From Siphonobacter sp. BAB-5405 (GTDB lineage: Bacteria; Bacteroidota; Bacteroidia; Cytophagales; Spirosomataceae): 64,000 nt of DNA. The stretch spans positions 106,244 to 170,243 of the forward strand of contig NZ_NJAG01000044.1 of the NCBI RefSeq assembly GCF_002872335.1, written 5' to 3'. This document shows positions 45,224-53,556 of this stretch, piece by piece. Position 1 is the first letter of the stretch; each line of letters begins with the position of its first letter. A program made the translations under genes and the position numbers. Under the pieces are notes generated by a model, which was not told the origin of the DNA, did not search any database, and saw only the letters and a program-made list of their open reading frames with translations.

Positions 45224-45415
45224 CTACACGAAGCCTGAGAATGGTATTCTGTGAGCTTTTAATCCGGATGGATCGGCTTGAAGGTAGAGTATAGCAGCAA
45301 AATCCGCAGATGTTATGTTCTCTTCCGGACAGACGTACCGCAGTACCGTTAGTACTACTTCATCAACATGGAAAGATAACTTGTACCCCTTCGTATCTTC
45401 TCCTCCGGTAATCAT
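45224..45415 (-). CDS. Possible small hypothetical protein
   Basis: A 63-codon frame (starts MITGGEDTKGYKLSFHVDEV) in the gap between padR and the ferritin-like gene. No family, signal peptide or promoter is seen. Weakly supported by codon use only. Confidence 0.25.
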   Translation of the reverse strand: MITGGEDTKGYKLSFHVDEVVLTVLRYVCPEENITSADFAAILYLQADPSGLKAHRIPFSGFV

Positions 45416-45496
45416 CTAGCACGTTTTACCTCTTTCCTCCCCACTAAAAAGATGGTATAAGTTTTGTGATTAGTTAGGGTACGTATCTATTCCATC

Positions 45497-46054
45497 ATGA
45501 TTATGAAAAACACAACGGGTGCTGACCCTATCTTCAAAACAAAAACCTCTCCCTCGGCAGAGCCGGCTTTACAGGAACTCTTTTTGGATTGTCTACGGGA
45601 TATCTACTGGGCCGAAAATCATCTGGTACAGAGTCTTCCCAAAATGATTAGCTCCGCCACTTCCGACAAACTCAAAAAGGCGATTGAAGATCACCTGACG
45701 CAGACCGAAACCCACGTGGATCGGCTGGAACAAATCTTCGAGATCCTCGGCGAAAAAGCCATTGCCAAGAAATGCGATGCGATGGAAGGCTTGACTAAAG
45801 AAGGCGAAGGCATCATTGAAAGTACCGATGAAGGTACTGCTACACGCGACGTAGGCATTATTCTGGCTTCGCAAAAAGTGGAGCACTATGAAATTGCCAC
45901 GTATGGCGGCTTGACCCAGTTGGCTCAAACGCTGGGCTATGACGACGTTTCTTCGTTACTCGCTCAGACGCTGGAAGAAGAAAAACAAGCGGACGCCCTG
46001 TTAACGGAAGTAGCCGAAAGCGACGTGAATTACAAAGCTTCTCAGGAAGCCTAA
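45497..46054 (+). CDS. YciE/YciF-type ferritin-like protein (DUF892)
   Basis: A 185-residue soluble all-alpha protein. Conserved parts: LQELFLDCLRDIYWAENHLV, the helix DHLTQTETHVDRLEQIFEIL with the E-x-x-H metal motif, and QKVEHYEIATYGGLTQLAQ with a second E-x-x-H. It is the DUF892 stress-protein family with a dinuclear metal site. It lies 33 nt upstream of the catalase and is likely co-transcribed as an oxidative-stress operon. A weak TAAGTTTTG box is found about 30 nt before the start. Confidence 0.88.
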   Translation: MIMKNTTGADPIFKTKTSPSAEPALQELFLDCLRDIYWAENHLVQSLPKMISSATSDKLKKAIEDHLTQTETHVDRLEQIFEILGEKAIAKKCDAMEGLTKEGEGIIESTDEGTATRDVGIILASQKVEHYEIATYGGLTQLAQTLGYDDVSSLLAQTLEEEKQADALLTEVAESDVNYKASQEA

Positions 46055-46087
46055 GTCTAGTATGTATTCTTACGAGTTACGAGCAAA

Positions 46088-48259
46088 ATGACGCATCAAC
46101 CCAATCAACCAGGAAACGATAAAATCGATAATCTGGCTCCGCATACCGAGCAATCCTCGGGCGAAAAAATGACGACCAATACGGGTCTGAAAATTAGCGA
46201 TGACAATAACTCCCTGAAAGCGGGAGATCGGGGGCCTTCCCTACTGGAAGACTTCATTTTACGCGAAAAAATCACGCACTTCGACCACGAACGAATTCCG
46301 GAACGCGTCGTACACGCCCGGGGATCGGGAGCACACGGTGTTTTCAAGGTGTATGAGTCCATGGCTCATCTGACGAAAGCCCAGTTTCTGAATGATCCTT
46401 CGCTGGAAACGCCCGTGTTTGTACGTTTTTCGACCGTTGCCGGCTCGCGTGGTTCGACGGATCTGGCCCGCGATGTACGCGGCTTTGCCGTCAAATTCTA
46501 TACGCAGGAAGGTAATTTTGATTTGGTAGGGAACAACATGCCCGTATTCTTCATTCAGGATGCCATCAAATTTCCGGACCTCATTCACGCCGTCAAGCCG
46601 GAACCGGATAACGAAATTCCACAGGCCGCTTCCGCTCACGATACCTTCTGGGATTTTATTTCCCTGATGCCCGAATCTGCTCACATGGTTATGTGGGCCA
46701 TGAGCGACCGGGCCCTGCCCCGCAGCTATCGGATGATGGAAGGCTTTGGCGTTCATACTTTCCGGTTTGTCAATGCGGAAGGCGTATCGAGTTTCGTTAA
46801 ATTTCACTGGAAACCCTTGCTGGGCGTTCACTCAGTAGCCTGGGACGAGGCTCAGAATATTTCCGGGAAAGACCCCGATTTTCACCGTCGCGACTTATGG
46901 GATGCCATTGAAAGCGGTCAATTTCCTGAATGGGAACTGGGCGTTCAGATCGTAGCCGAAGAAGACGAATTCAAATTTGACTTTGATCTGCTCGATTCGA
47001 CCAAAATTATTCCCGAAGAACTGGTACCCGTACAACGCATTGGTAAACTGACGTTGAATCGTAATCCCGATAACTTCTTTGCGGAAACCGAGCAGGTGGC
47101 TTTCCACCTCGGACACGTGGTACCGGGTATTGATTTCACCAACGATCCGTTGTTACAGGGACGTTTGTTCTCCTATACGGATACGCAGCTGTTGCGTTTG
47201 GGGGGACCTAATTTCCAGGAAATTCCCATCAACCGTCCCCTCAATACGGTACACAATAATCAACGGGACGGTCACATGCGTCAGATGATCAATAAGGGAA
47301 AGGCGAGTTATCACCCCAATTCCTTAGGTGGCGGTTATCCCGAACAGGCGAAGTCTTCGGAAGGCGGCTTTTCCAGTTATCCCGAACGCATTGAAGCCCG
47401 AAAAGTACGAGCCCGAAGCAAGAGCTTCATGGATCACTTCAGTCAGGCCCGGCTGTTTTTCAACAGTCAGTCGGAACCCGAGAAGAACCACATCATTGAC
47501 GCGTTAAGCTTCGAATTAGGTAAGGTAAAAACCGTGGCCATCCGGGAACGTATGCTGGGTATTTTGTCACTGATCGATAAAAACCTGGCCGCTGAAGTAG
47601 CCTTTGCGTTACGCATTCCCGTACCCCAGGATCCGGCTTTGCCCGTTAATCACAGTGTTCCAGCCGATGCAGATCCTGCGGATTATGATTCCGTCATGGT
47701 GGAAGGTTCCCTGACTTCTTCGGAAGCCCTGAGCATGGCCAATACCATTAAAGACAGCATTCAAACGCGGAAAATCGCTTTTCTGGCTGCGGATGGGGTA
47801 GACGCAGAGTCGCTCCAGACCGTAAAAAGCAAGCTGGAAGCCGAGGGTGCCGTAGTCGAAGTCATTGCTCCGCGACTCAATTTTATTCTGTCTGCTGACC
47901 ATACTGAAATTCCCGTCGACCATAGTTTCCTGACGGCGGCATCTGTGTTATACGATGCGGTGTATGTACCGGGGGGAACAAATAGTGTAGCTACGGTAGA
48001 AGCAGATGCCGATGCAGTTCATTTCTTAAACGAAGCGTTCAAACACTGCAAGCCCATTGCGGCTCACGCTTCGGCTATGCAGGTATTGGAATCAACGTAT
48101 TTCGCCAAAAAACTACCAACCGATTTTTCAGAAGATACTGTCTTACGGGAAGGTTTGGTCGTAAGCGATGATTCCGCAAGCCTGGCTGACTTGTTTACGA
48201 AAGCGATTGCTCAGCATCGTTTCTGGGAACGGGAAAAACCCAGAAAAATTCCTGCTTAG
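46088..48259 (+). CDS. katE: Large-subunit monofunctional heme catalase (HPII-type)
   Basis: A 723-residue clade-2 catalase. The catalytic His is in [15 protein letters not shown] (about 75) and the proximal heme Tyr in [14 protein letters not shown] (about 361). The N-terminal extension and the C-terminal flavodoxin/GATase-like domain (about 570-720, [35 protein letters not shown]) are both typical of the large-subunit type. It decomposes hydrogen peroxide in the cytoplasm. The neighbours are a YciF-type protein and an ankyrin gene, a known catalase partner arrangement. Confidence 0.95.
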   Translation: MTHQPNQPGNDKIDNLAPHTEQSSGEKMTTNTGLKISDDNNSLKAGDRGPSLLEDFILREKITHFDHERIPERVVHARGSGAHGVFKVYESMAHLTKAQFLNDPSLETPVFVRFSTVAGSRGSTDLARDVRGFAVKFYTQEGNFDLVGNNMPVFFIQDAIKFPDLIHAVKPEPDNEIPQAASAHDTFWDFISLMPESAHMVMWAMSDRALPRSYRMMEGFGVHTFRFVNAEGVSSFVKFHWKPLLGVHSVAWDEAQNISGKDPDFHRRDLWDAIESGQFPEWELGVQIVAEEDEFKFDFDLLDSTKIIPEELVPVQRIGKLTLNRNPDNFFAETEQVAFHLGHVVPGIDFTNDPLLQGRLFSYTDTQLLRLGGPNFQEIPINRPLNTVHNNQRDGHMRQMINKGKASYHPNSLGGGYPEQAKSSEGGFSSYPERIEARKVRARSKSFMDHFSQARLFFNSQSEPEKNHIIDALSFELGKVKTVAIRERMLGILSLIDKNLAAEVAFALRIPVPQDPALPVNHSVPADADPADYDSVMVEGSLTSSEALSMANTIKDSIQTRKIAFLAADGVDAESLQTVKSKLEAEGAVVEVIAPRLNFILSADHTEIPVDHSFLTAASVLYDAVYVPGGTNSVATVEADADAVHFLNEAFKHCKPIAAHASAMQVLESTYFAKKLPTDFSEDTVLREGLVVSDDSASLADLFTKAIAQHRFWEREKPRKIPA

Positions 48260-48269
48260 GTTTCATTAA

Positions 48270-48306
48270 AAAAAGCCCAGTCTGATGATTTCAGACTGGG
48301 CTTTTT
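48270..48306. terminator. Bidirectional terminator between catalase and ankyrin genes
   Basis: Perfect 16-bp stem AAAAAGCCCAGTCTGA / TCAGACTGGGCTTTTT with a 5-nt loop, with T-rich ends on both strands. It lies 10 nt after the catalase stop and 52 nt before the end of the converging ankyrin gene. Confidence 0.9.
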
Positions 48307-48357
48307 CTTAGTGGCAATTTCTGCGTTTAGCGTATGAGCTGATCGGTTATATAGCTA

Positions 48358-48855
48358 TTAATCCTGCAGTAATTCAGCGGCTTCGATATTATTCTGCTGT
48401 AAGGCCAGGTCCATTACGGTTAAGCCTCTTGCGTCCCGAATCGTTTTATCGGCTCCGTACTGGAGCAATAACTTCACTACTTCGTTTCGACCAAACATAG
48501 CGGCGAACATCAGGGCGGTTCCGCCATTGCCGTGTTGCAGATTCAGGTCTGCTCCCTGAGCAATAAGTAACTCGGCCAGATCCGTATAGCCCTTGAAACT
48601 TACGCCCATGAGTGCCGTATTGCCACCAAAATCCTGAGCATTGACATCAGCCCCGGCCTGAAGCAGAAGCCGGGCCGCCTCGAACTGATGATTATAACAG
48701 GCAATAATCAGGGGCGTGTACCCTTTCTCATCACGAGCGTTGACATTGGTATGACGATCAATTAATTCCTGCATAACAGCCGTTTCCCCCAGACGGGCGG
48801 CGTGAATAAGTACAGGTTCCAGATTGGTAAGGCCAGCAACGGTAGATTCGGTCAT
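48358..48855 (-). CDS. Ankyrin-repeat protein
   Basis: A 165-residue protein of four to five ankyrin repeats (for example DEKGYTPLIIACYNHQFEAA, DFGGNTALMGVSFKGYTDLA, HGNGGTALMFAAMFGRNEVV). No signal peptide or membrane segment is seen, unlike the Pseudomonas AnkB, which is membrane-linked. It lies tail to tail with the catalase. In other bacteria ankyrin genes next to catalases are needed for full catalase activity; a similar role here is inference. Confidence 0.85.
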   Translation of the reverse strand: MTESTVAGLTNLEPVLIHAARLGETAVMQELIDRHTNVNARDEKGYTPLIIACYNHQFEAARLLLQAGADVNAQDFGGNTALMGVSFKGYTDLAELLIAQGADLNLQHGNGGTALMFAAMFGRNEVVKLLLQYGADKTIRDARGLTVMDLALQQNNIEAAELLQD

Positions 48856-49095
48856 CGTAGGTTTAGTAAGTAAAAAAAGTCTATCGCTATCTTATGCATA
48901 AATAGTATACCAGCACCCCAGGATGCTCTTGCCAGGAATTTTACTTGATCGATGTCGTGATCACCGAGGCTACTGAATCAATGTTTACGCTTATCAATCA
49001 GGCATTGGAAAAGTTATAAACAGAAAGGCCCCTCTTGAGGATTCATCTATTCTGATGCTCGTGCAGACCACTTGATACCACGATCGACTGTAGAA

Positions 49096-49542
49096 CTATT
49101 TCTTAAGCTTTTTATAAAGACGCTTTCCTATCAACCAGGTTATGATCAGGCTATAGGCCATCAGTTTCCCGGGCAACAAGAGAGCCTGAGTAAACAGGAG
49201 CAATCGGTTGAAGTCATCCGAGATACGGAAAGGATTGTCAATCAGGCCTCCTAGCCATCCTACATTGGTATAATCAGGTGTGGCGTCGACAAAATGGCCT
49301 ATGAGCATATAAGCAACCAGACAGGATAGTTTTATAAGTACGGGCTGAATCCCTCCATCCCCTGCCTCGTAAAATACGCCGTATAGACTCACACTTACTA
49401 AAATCAACCCTGCGACCATCGCTACCCAAACAAGCCATTTTTGGGGACGCCTTCCCTTATTGTCCGGGTCAGGGGTATTCACCTTAACAGTACCAACCGG
49501 ACCTGGGTTGGCGGGTTCAAGCAGCCATTCGAGTAAGCTCAT
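49096..49542 (-). CDS. Hypothetical membrane protein
   Basis: A 148-residue protein. The N-terminal 35 residues are soluble and Pro-rich; three hydrophobic segments follow (WLVWVAMVAGLILVSVSLYG, PVLIKLSCLVAYMLIGHFV, LPGKLMAYSLIITWLIG), ending in a basic tail KRLYKKLKK. No family recognised. No clear operon partner. Confidence 0.6.
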   Translation of the reverse strand: MSLLEWLLEPANPGPVGTVKVNTPDPDNKGRRPQKWLVWVAMVAGLILVSVSLYGVFYEAGDGGIQPVLIKLSCLVAYMLIGHFVDATPDYTNVGWLGGLIDNPFRISDDFNRLLLFTQALLLPGKLMAYSLIITWLIGKRLYKKLKK

Positions 49543-49733
49543 CTATCGATTTTTAGGTTTAAAGTAGAACACGCAGAACGGCAGGAACGTGGGTTTTGTG
49601 TTCACTGGCTTTGTTGATCCATCACTGGTCAAAAACCATGCGTACGTAACAAACGAATACTTTTCCAACTGCCTTCCAACGAAATAGCAGACAATGGGGT
49701 CCTGGCAACGGAACACCAGTTTCTGTACAGACC

Positions 49734-50123
49734 ATGAAAACGTTTATCTGGATAATTCTACTTCTAACGATGGGCTGTCGCAAGCAACCAGACGTTCTCA
49801 TCTCTATCACACCTGATCAACTAGCAGGGACCTGGATAGACCCTTCGTCGAAGGTTCAACTCGGAAAACGTTTGACATTTACGGAAACCCACGTGTATAG
49901 GGCTGTCGACTCCGTAGCCAATTGCCAACCCGTTGAACCCAACAAGGCTTTGCCTTATACCTACACCCTGGATAAGGGAAGCCTTGTACTCACATATGCT
50001 GGGGTAATGCCCGGAATGCAAGCTCCTCCTCCGTTACGTTTATCCATAGTTTCATTCAGTTCCACCCACTTACTAGTCAGAACTCCTGTTCAAGAACAAC
50101 TAATGTTTGAAAAGTGTGAGTAA
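49734..50123 (+). CDS. Hypothetical lipoprotein
   Basis: A 129-residue lipoprotein (MKTFIWIILLLTMGC, lipobox Cys15). The mature part has DQLAGTWIDPSSKVQLGKRL and later TYTLDKGSLVLTYAG, a beta-rich lipocalin-like pattern seen in small Bacteroidota lipoproteins. Function unknown. Confidence 0.65.
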   Translation: MKTFIWIILLLTMGCRKQPDVLISITPDQLAGTWIDPSSKVQLGKRLTFTETHVYRAVDSVANCQPVEPNKALPYTYTLDKGSLVLTYAGVMPGMQAPPPLRLSIVSFSSTHLLVRTPVQEQLMFEKCE

Positions 50124-50154
50124 ACAGGAACGGGCTGCACTGGCTACTCATGAA

Positions 50155-50310
50155 ATGACAAAACGCGTTCCAGAACTCCTATTCCTGGCAAGCTTACTGG
50201 CATGCTCTGATCCATTGAAAGAGCACGGGAAGTCTACTTACGCGTTGGAGGTCAACGAGCGTTTTCTAGTCCTGAAAGATTTAGTTAACGATCCTGCATA
50301 CTGGATTTAA
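50155..50310 (+). CDS. Possible very short lipoprotein or fragment
   Basis: A frame starting with ATG at 50155 (MTKRVPELLFLASLLAC) shows a plausible lipobox with Cys17, then only about 34 further residues. It may be a truncated 5' part of a larger lipoprotein. No family recognised. Confidence 0.35.
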   Translation: MTKRVPELLFLASLLACSDPLKEHGKSTYALEVNERFLVLKDLVNDPAYWI

Positions 50311-50433
50311 TTATATTAGCATCTATTTAGGCTTCAACCATAAGCCAGAATAACCACTGTATTTTCTGGCTTAGCGGAACATCAGTTAACGGGTTATCCT
50401 ATCAAGACAACTAAACAGCAGGAAAAGAAAAAT

Positions 50434-50962
50434 ATGCTTCATAAGGCTTTATTGACTTTCCCGACACTGACCACAAAACAGTTGACCCTTCGGCAACTGG
50501 TAGAAAGTGATGGACAAGCGATATTTCTGCTTCGATCTGAGCCAACCCTAAACAAGTACCTTGACCGAAAGCTGAGTCAAACTTTAGAAGAAGCATTACA
50601 CTTTATTAGAAACATCCAAACCCGTCAATTTTTATACTGGGCTATTGTAGACACAGTAAGCGGAAAGCTACTGGGTACCATTAGCCTTTTTGACTTTTCA
50701 GACGAAATGAATACCTGCGGCATAGGCTATGAGCTTCTAACGGACTATCAGGGACGAGGAATCATGCAGGAAGCAGCAAAAAAAATCATAGCATTTGCCT
50801 TTGACAGGCTTGGTATCGAAACCATTGAGGCATTCACTCATAAAGACAACCAACGTTCAACCCGGCTGCTGCAAAAGTTAACTATTTGAAAAAACGGAAT
50901 TTACTGATGCGAACAATCCGGATGTAATCGTATTTCGGCTATTCAACCACAGAGCAGCGTAG
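50434..50962 (+). pseudogene. GNAT acetyltransferase with C-terminal frameshift
   Basis: Frame one (50434-50889) gives a RimJ/RimL-type GNAT: LPTLTTKQLTLRQLVESD and, in the acetyl-CoA region, GYELLTDYQGRGIMQEAAKK, then ends with LLQKLTI and a stop. Directly after, the +1 frame from 50885 continues with FEKTEFTDANNPDVIVFRLF to a stop at 50960-50962, the expected family C-terminus. So one extra base near 50878-50887 breaks the gene, or it is a sequencing error. The product would have N-acetylated an amino group with acetyl-CoA; substrate unknown. Confidence 0.8.
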
Positions 50963-51028
50963 AATAGAAAGTGACCAGGCCTATTTAATTAGCTTTATGT
51001 AAAAACACTTTTATAACAGAGTCAGGGT

Positions 51029-52111
51029 GTGGCAAAACAAATCAGGCGTATCTTTTTCCTTGTACTTCTTCTTCCCCTGCTAAGCCTGACTACCCACGGG
51101 CAGCATACGAAACTTGATGCTTTGGTAAAGCATTACCAGGCCCACAACCATTTTAACGGATCGGTTCTGATTGCCCGCAATGGTATGATTGACTACCTGA
51201 CGTATGCTGGATTAGCCAACCGGACCGATCAGGTTAAGTATTCAGCTCAATCTAAGTTTCACATCTTTTCACTTACCAAAACCTTCACTGCTGTTTTAAT
51301 CCTGCAACTCCAGGAACAGGGTCGAATCCATCTGGACTCTTCCATTGCTACCTATTACCCTTCTTATCGGGGCGAAGCCGCCCGGAAAGCTACCATTCGA
51401 AATTTATTAACCTATAGCAGTGGCCGGGCTCATGAGGATATGCAGTCACTAGCCGAGGCCTATAATACGACGATATGGCCTTTGGATAGCTTCATTGCCA
51501 GGTATTGTTCCGATCGCTTAGTTCAGATACCTGGCACCAGCTTCACGTATAACAATGGTGACTTTATTATACTCGGTAAGATCATTGAGTTGCTGTACGG
51601 GGAAGCTTACGAAGACGTGTTACGCAAAAAGATTTTGATTCCCCTGCACATGCATCATACCAATTACCTCCATCATGACGACATCATTCCTCATTTAGAC
51701 CAGGCCTATTTCCATCACGATACGGTACCTCTTACTTTTTACCAGCCTACAAACTATTACATTGACAATTACTTCTCAGCGGGAGCCATGTATTCTACCC
51801 CCACGGACCTGCTTTTATTTGATCAGGCCCTGTTTACTCACAAACTCCTGAAAAAAGAAACCATCGACCTGATGCTTACTTCTTATGAGCACCTGGGTGA
51901 TGTAGCTTTGGGGTTTTGGGTATATGCGAAGAAACTAGGGCAGAAGCAGTATAGGCTATCCGAGCGACAAGGATATGGCTATGGTCATCATGCCAATTGG
52001 GTTCATTTGATTGACGAGAATATAACGCTTATCCTCATGAGTAATACCAACACCGTTGATTTGAACAAAATGCGTTGGGAGATCCTTGACCTGTATTTAA
52101 AGGGCAAGTAA
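51029..52111 (+). CDS. Beta-lactamase family (class C-like) serine hydrolase
   Basis: A 360-residue exported protein starting with GTG (signal peptide to about residue 25). Active-site motifs: S-x-x-K as HIFSLTKTF (Ser81, Lys84), Y-x-N as FTYNNGDF (Tyr174, Asn176) and an H-x-G-like GYGHHANW near residue 325. The fold is class C/esterase/D-aminopeptidase-like. Most such proteins in Bacteroidota are peptidases or esterases, not resistance enzymes. Monocistronic. Confidence 0.85.
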   Translation: MAKQIRRIFFLVLLLPLLSLTTHGQHTKLDALVKHYQAHNHFNGSVLIARNGMIDYLTYAGLANRTDQVKYSAQSKFHIFSLTKTFTAVLILQLQEQGRIHLDSSIATYYPSYRGEAARKATIRNLLTYSSGRAHEDMQSLAEAYNTTIWPLDSFIARYCSDRLVQIPGTSFTYNNGDFIILGKIIELLYGEAYEDVLRKKILIPLHMHHTNYLHHDDIIPHLDQAYFHHDTVPLTFYQPTNYYIDNYFSAGAMYSTPTDLLLFDQALFTHKLLKKETIDLMLTSYEHLGDVALGFWVYAKKLGQKQYRLSERQGYGYGHHANWVHLIDENITLILMSNTNTVDLNKMRWEILDLYLKGK

Positions 52112-52440
52112 AGCATAGGCTTTTGACCATAATATCTGCTCCCAACTCTGTACCACTTTTATAAACAACCAGGCAGTAAACAAAAAGGTACACGGGTCCT
52201 TGCCCAGGCAGAACCTGATTGTGCTAAATCCTTGACATTCTTGGGAGGAGCAAGCTGCAACAGCTTACCGATTACTGGTTTTTGATCTTAGTATACCAAG
52301 CTATTCTATACAAGAAACCCGTTCTTCCCGGATTCGATAGCTTAAGTTACAAGCAGCTAATGGCGTGACCTGACGCTGTAAACAAGGTATGAACTACGTT
52401 TCTGACTAGTAATCGATTCTAAAAACAAAAAGAGTACCCC
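52112..52440. other. Intergenic gap, no feature seen
   Basis: 329 nt between the serine hydrolase (+) and the AraC regulator (-), both ending toward it. No coding frame, clear terminator stem or repeat was recognised. Confidence 0.5.
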
Positions 52441-53442
52441 CTATTTTTCGTTTAAAACCTGTTTAGGCAAATAACCAAACTTCCGTTTAAAGGCCGCCGT
52501 GAAATGCTGCGGGTTTTTGTAGCCCACCAACGCTGCCACTTCGGCAATGGTTTCGTATCGGCCACTGGCGAGAAACTCCTGAGCCCGCTCCATCCGCTGG
52601 TCGGTGATGTAGCCAAAAATGGTGGTACCGAAAAGTTGTTTAAAGCCTTCCTGTAAGTTGGTTCGATTGATGCCCACGGTTTTTGATAGCATCTCGATGG
52701 AACAGGGCGTATCCAGATGGGTAAGCAGTAAGGCCCTTACTTCCTGTAGTTTATCCTGCGTTTTCTTCTTCAATACGGGCTGCGTATCTCGAGCCGACAA
52801 AATCTGATCAATCTGAAGCGTAAGCAGCTCCACGATTTTTGCTTCCACGAACATTCGTTTCAAAGAACCCACGTACTCACAATTCCGAATCTCGGACAGC
52901 ACCTGAATCATACGGGGCGTTATCGGGTAACTCTGTTGGCCCAGCAAAGCGGGTTGGCCTTGTTCGAGACGGCGGCCAAACGTCCCCAGTTGTTCGAGGT
53001 CATCGTTGAATAATTTACGTAGAAAATTCAGCGATAATTCAATTTCCACGCTCAAGCCACCGGGCGTTTTCAGATACGTTAAAGGTCCTTTCAGTGCCGG
53101 ATAAAATAGCAACGCATGCTGTCCTTTGGTGATAAGCGAGTGGGGTTGGAAGTCACCTTTGGGCTGATAGAGGCAGCCTTGCGTGGTTAATTCGAAATGC
53201 ATTTGCAGGTACGGAAAATCGCTTTCAATGTAGTGGGTGAACGAGAAATCGTGCCGTGACTGAAAGAACCCGGCTATGATTCCGTCGATGGACAACCGCT
53301 GAGCCTGGGAGTGGATACCCGCATACCTGAATTCCGTGGTGACTTCCCGAATCCCGGTGGAGCTTACAGCCTTAAACCCTTCCGGATACTCCTTTACGAA
53401 GTTATGTTCCCGGATGTCATCGGAGCTAAATACAATTTTCAT
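52441..53442 (-). CDS. AraC-family regulator (PchR-like) of the iron locus
   Basis: A 333-residue regulator. The N-terminal sensor (about 1-215) shows no signal peptide; the C-terminal AraC domain (about 235-333) has CSIEMLSKTVGINRTNLQEG and QRMERAQEFLAS with YKNPQHFTAAFKRKFGYLPK. This long form, paired head to head with a TonB-dependent receptor, is the layout of siderophore regulators such as PchR, which sense the ferric siderophore in the cytoplasm. A candidate operator lies between the two genes. Confidence 0.88.
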   Translation of the reverse strand: MKIVFSSDDIREHNFVKEYPEGFKAVSSTGIREVTTEFRYAGIHSQAQRLSIDGIIAGFFQSRHDFSFTHYIESDFPYLQMHFELTTQGCLYQPKGDFQPHSLITKGQHALLFYPALKGPLTYLKTPGGLSVEIELSLNFLRKLFNDDLEQLGTFGRRLEQGQPALLGQQSYPITPRMIQVLSEIRNCEYVGSLKRMFVEAKIVELLTLQIDQILSARDTQPVLKKKTQDKLQEVRALLLTHLDTPCSIEMLSKTVGINRTNLQEGFKQLFGTTIFGYITDQRMERAQEFLASGRYETIAEVAALVGYKNPQHFTAAFKRKFGYLPKQVLNEK

Positions 53443-53518
53443 AAAAAGCTGTCTATCGCGGCATTAATACTGCATTTCGCGTTACCAGGGTGGCTTTTTC
53501 CAATCCTACTTTTGCTAC

Positions 53519-53539
53519 TATTAAGAATAAGTCTTAATA
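53519..53539. promoter_or_regulatory. Candidate operator TATTAAGA-N5-TCTTAATA
   Basis: Perfect 8-bp arms around ATAAG, in the 114-nt AraC/TonB-receptor divergent region and 17 nt before the receptor ATG. It may be bound by the AraC regulator or by Fur-like repressor. Confidence 0.4.
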
Positions 53540-53556
53540 AGCGAATGTACAGATAA

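Noticed and set aside
50341..50373. Hairpin TAAGCCAGAA / TTCTGGCTTA as a terminator
   Set aside because: No T-tract follows and the loop is 13 nt; too weak to call as a feature.
26945..52111. The two beta-lactamase-fold genes as antibiotic resistance genes
   Set aside because: Both have non-canonical motifs and no resistance context; peptidase or esterase roles are as likely.
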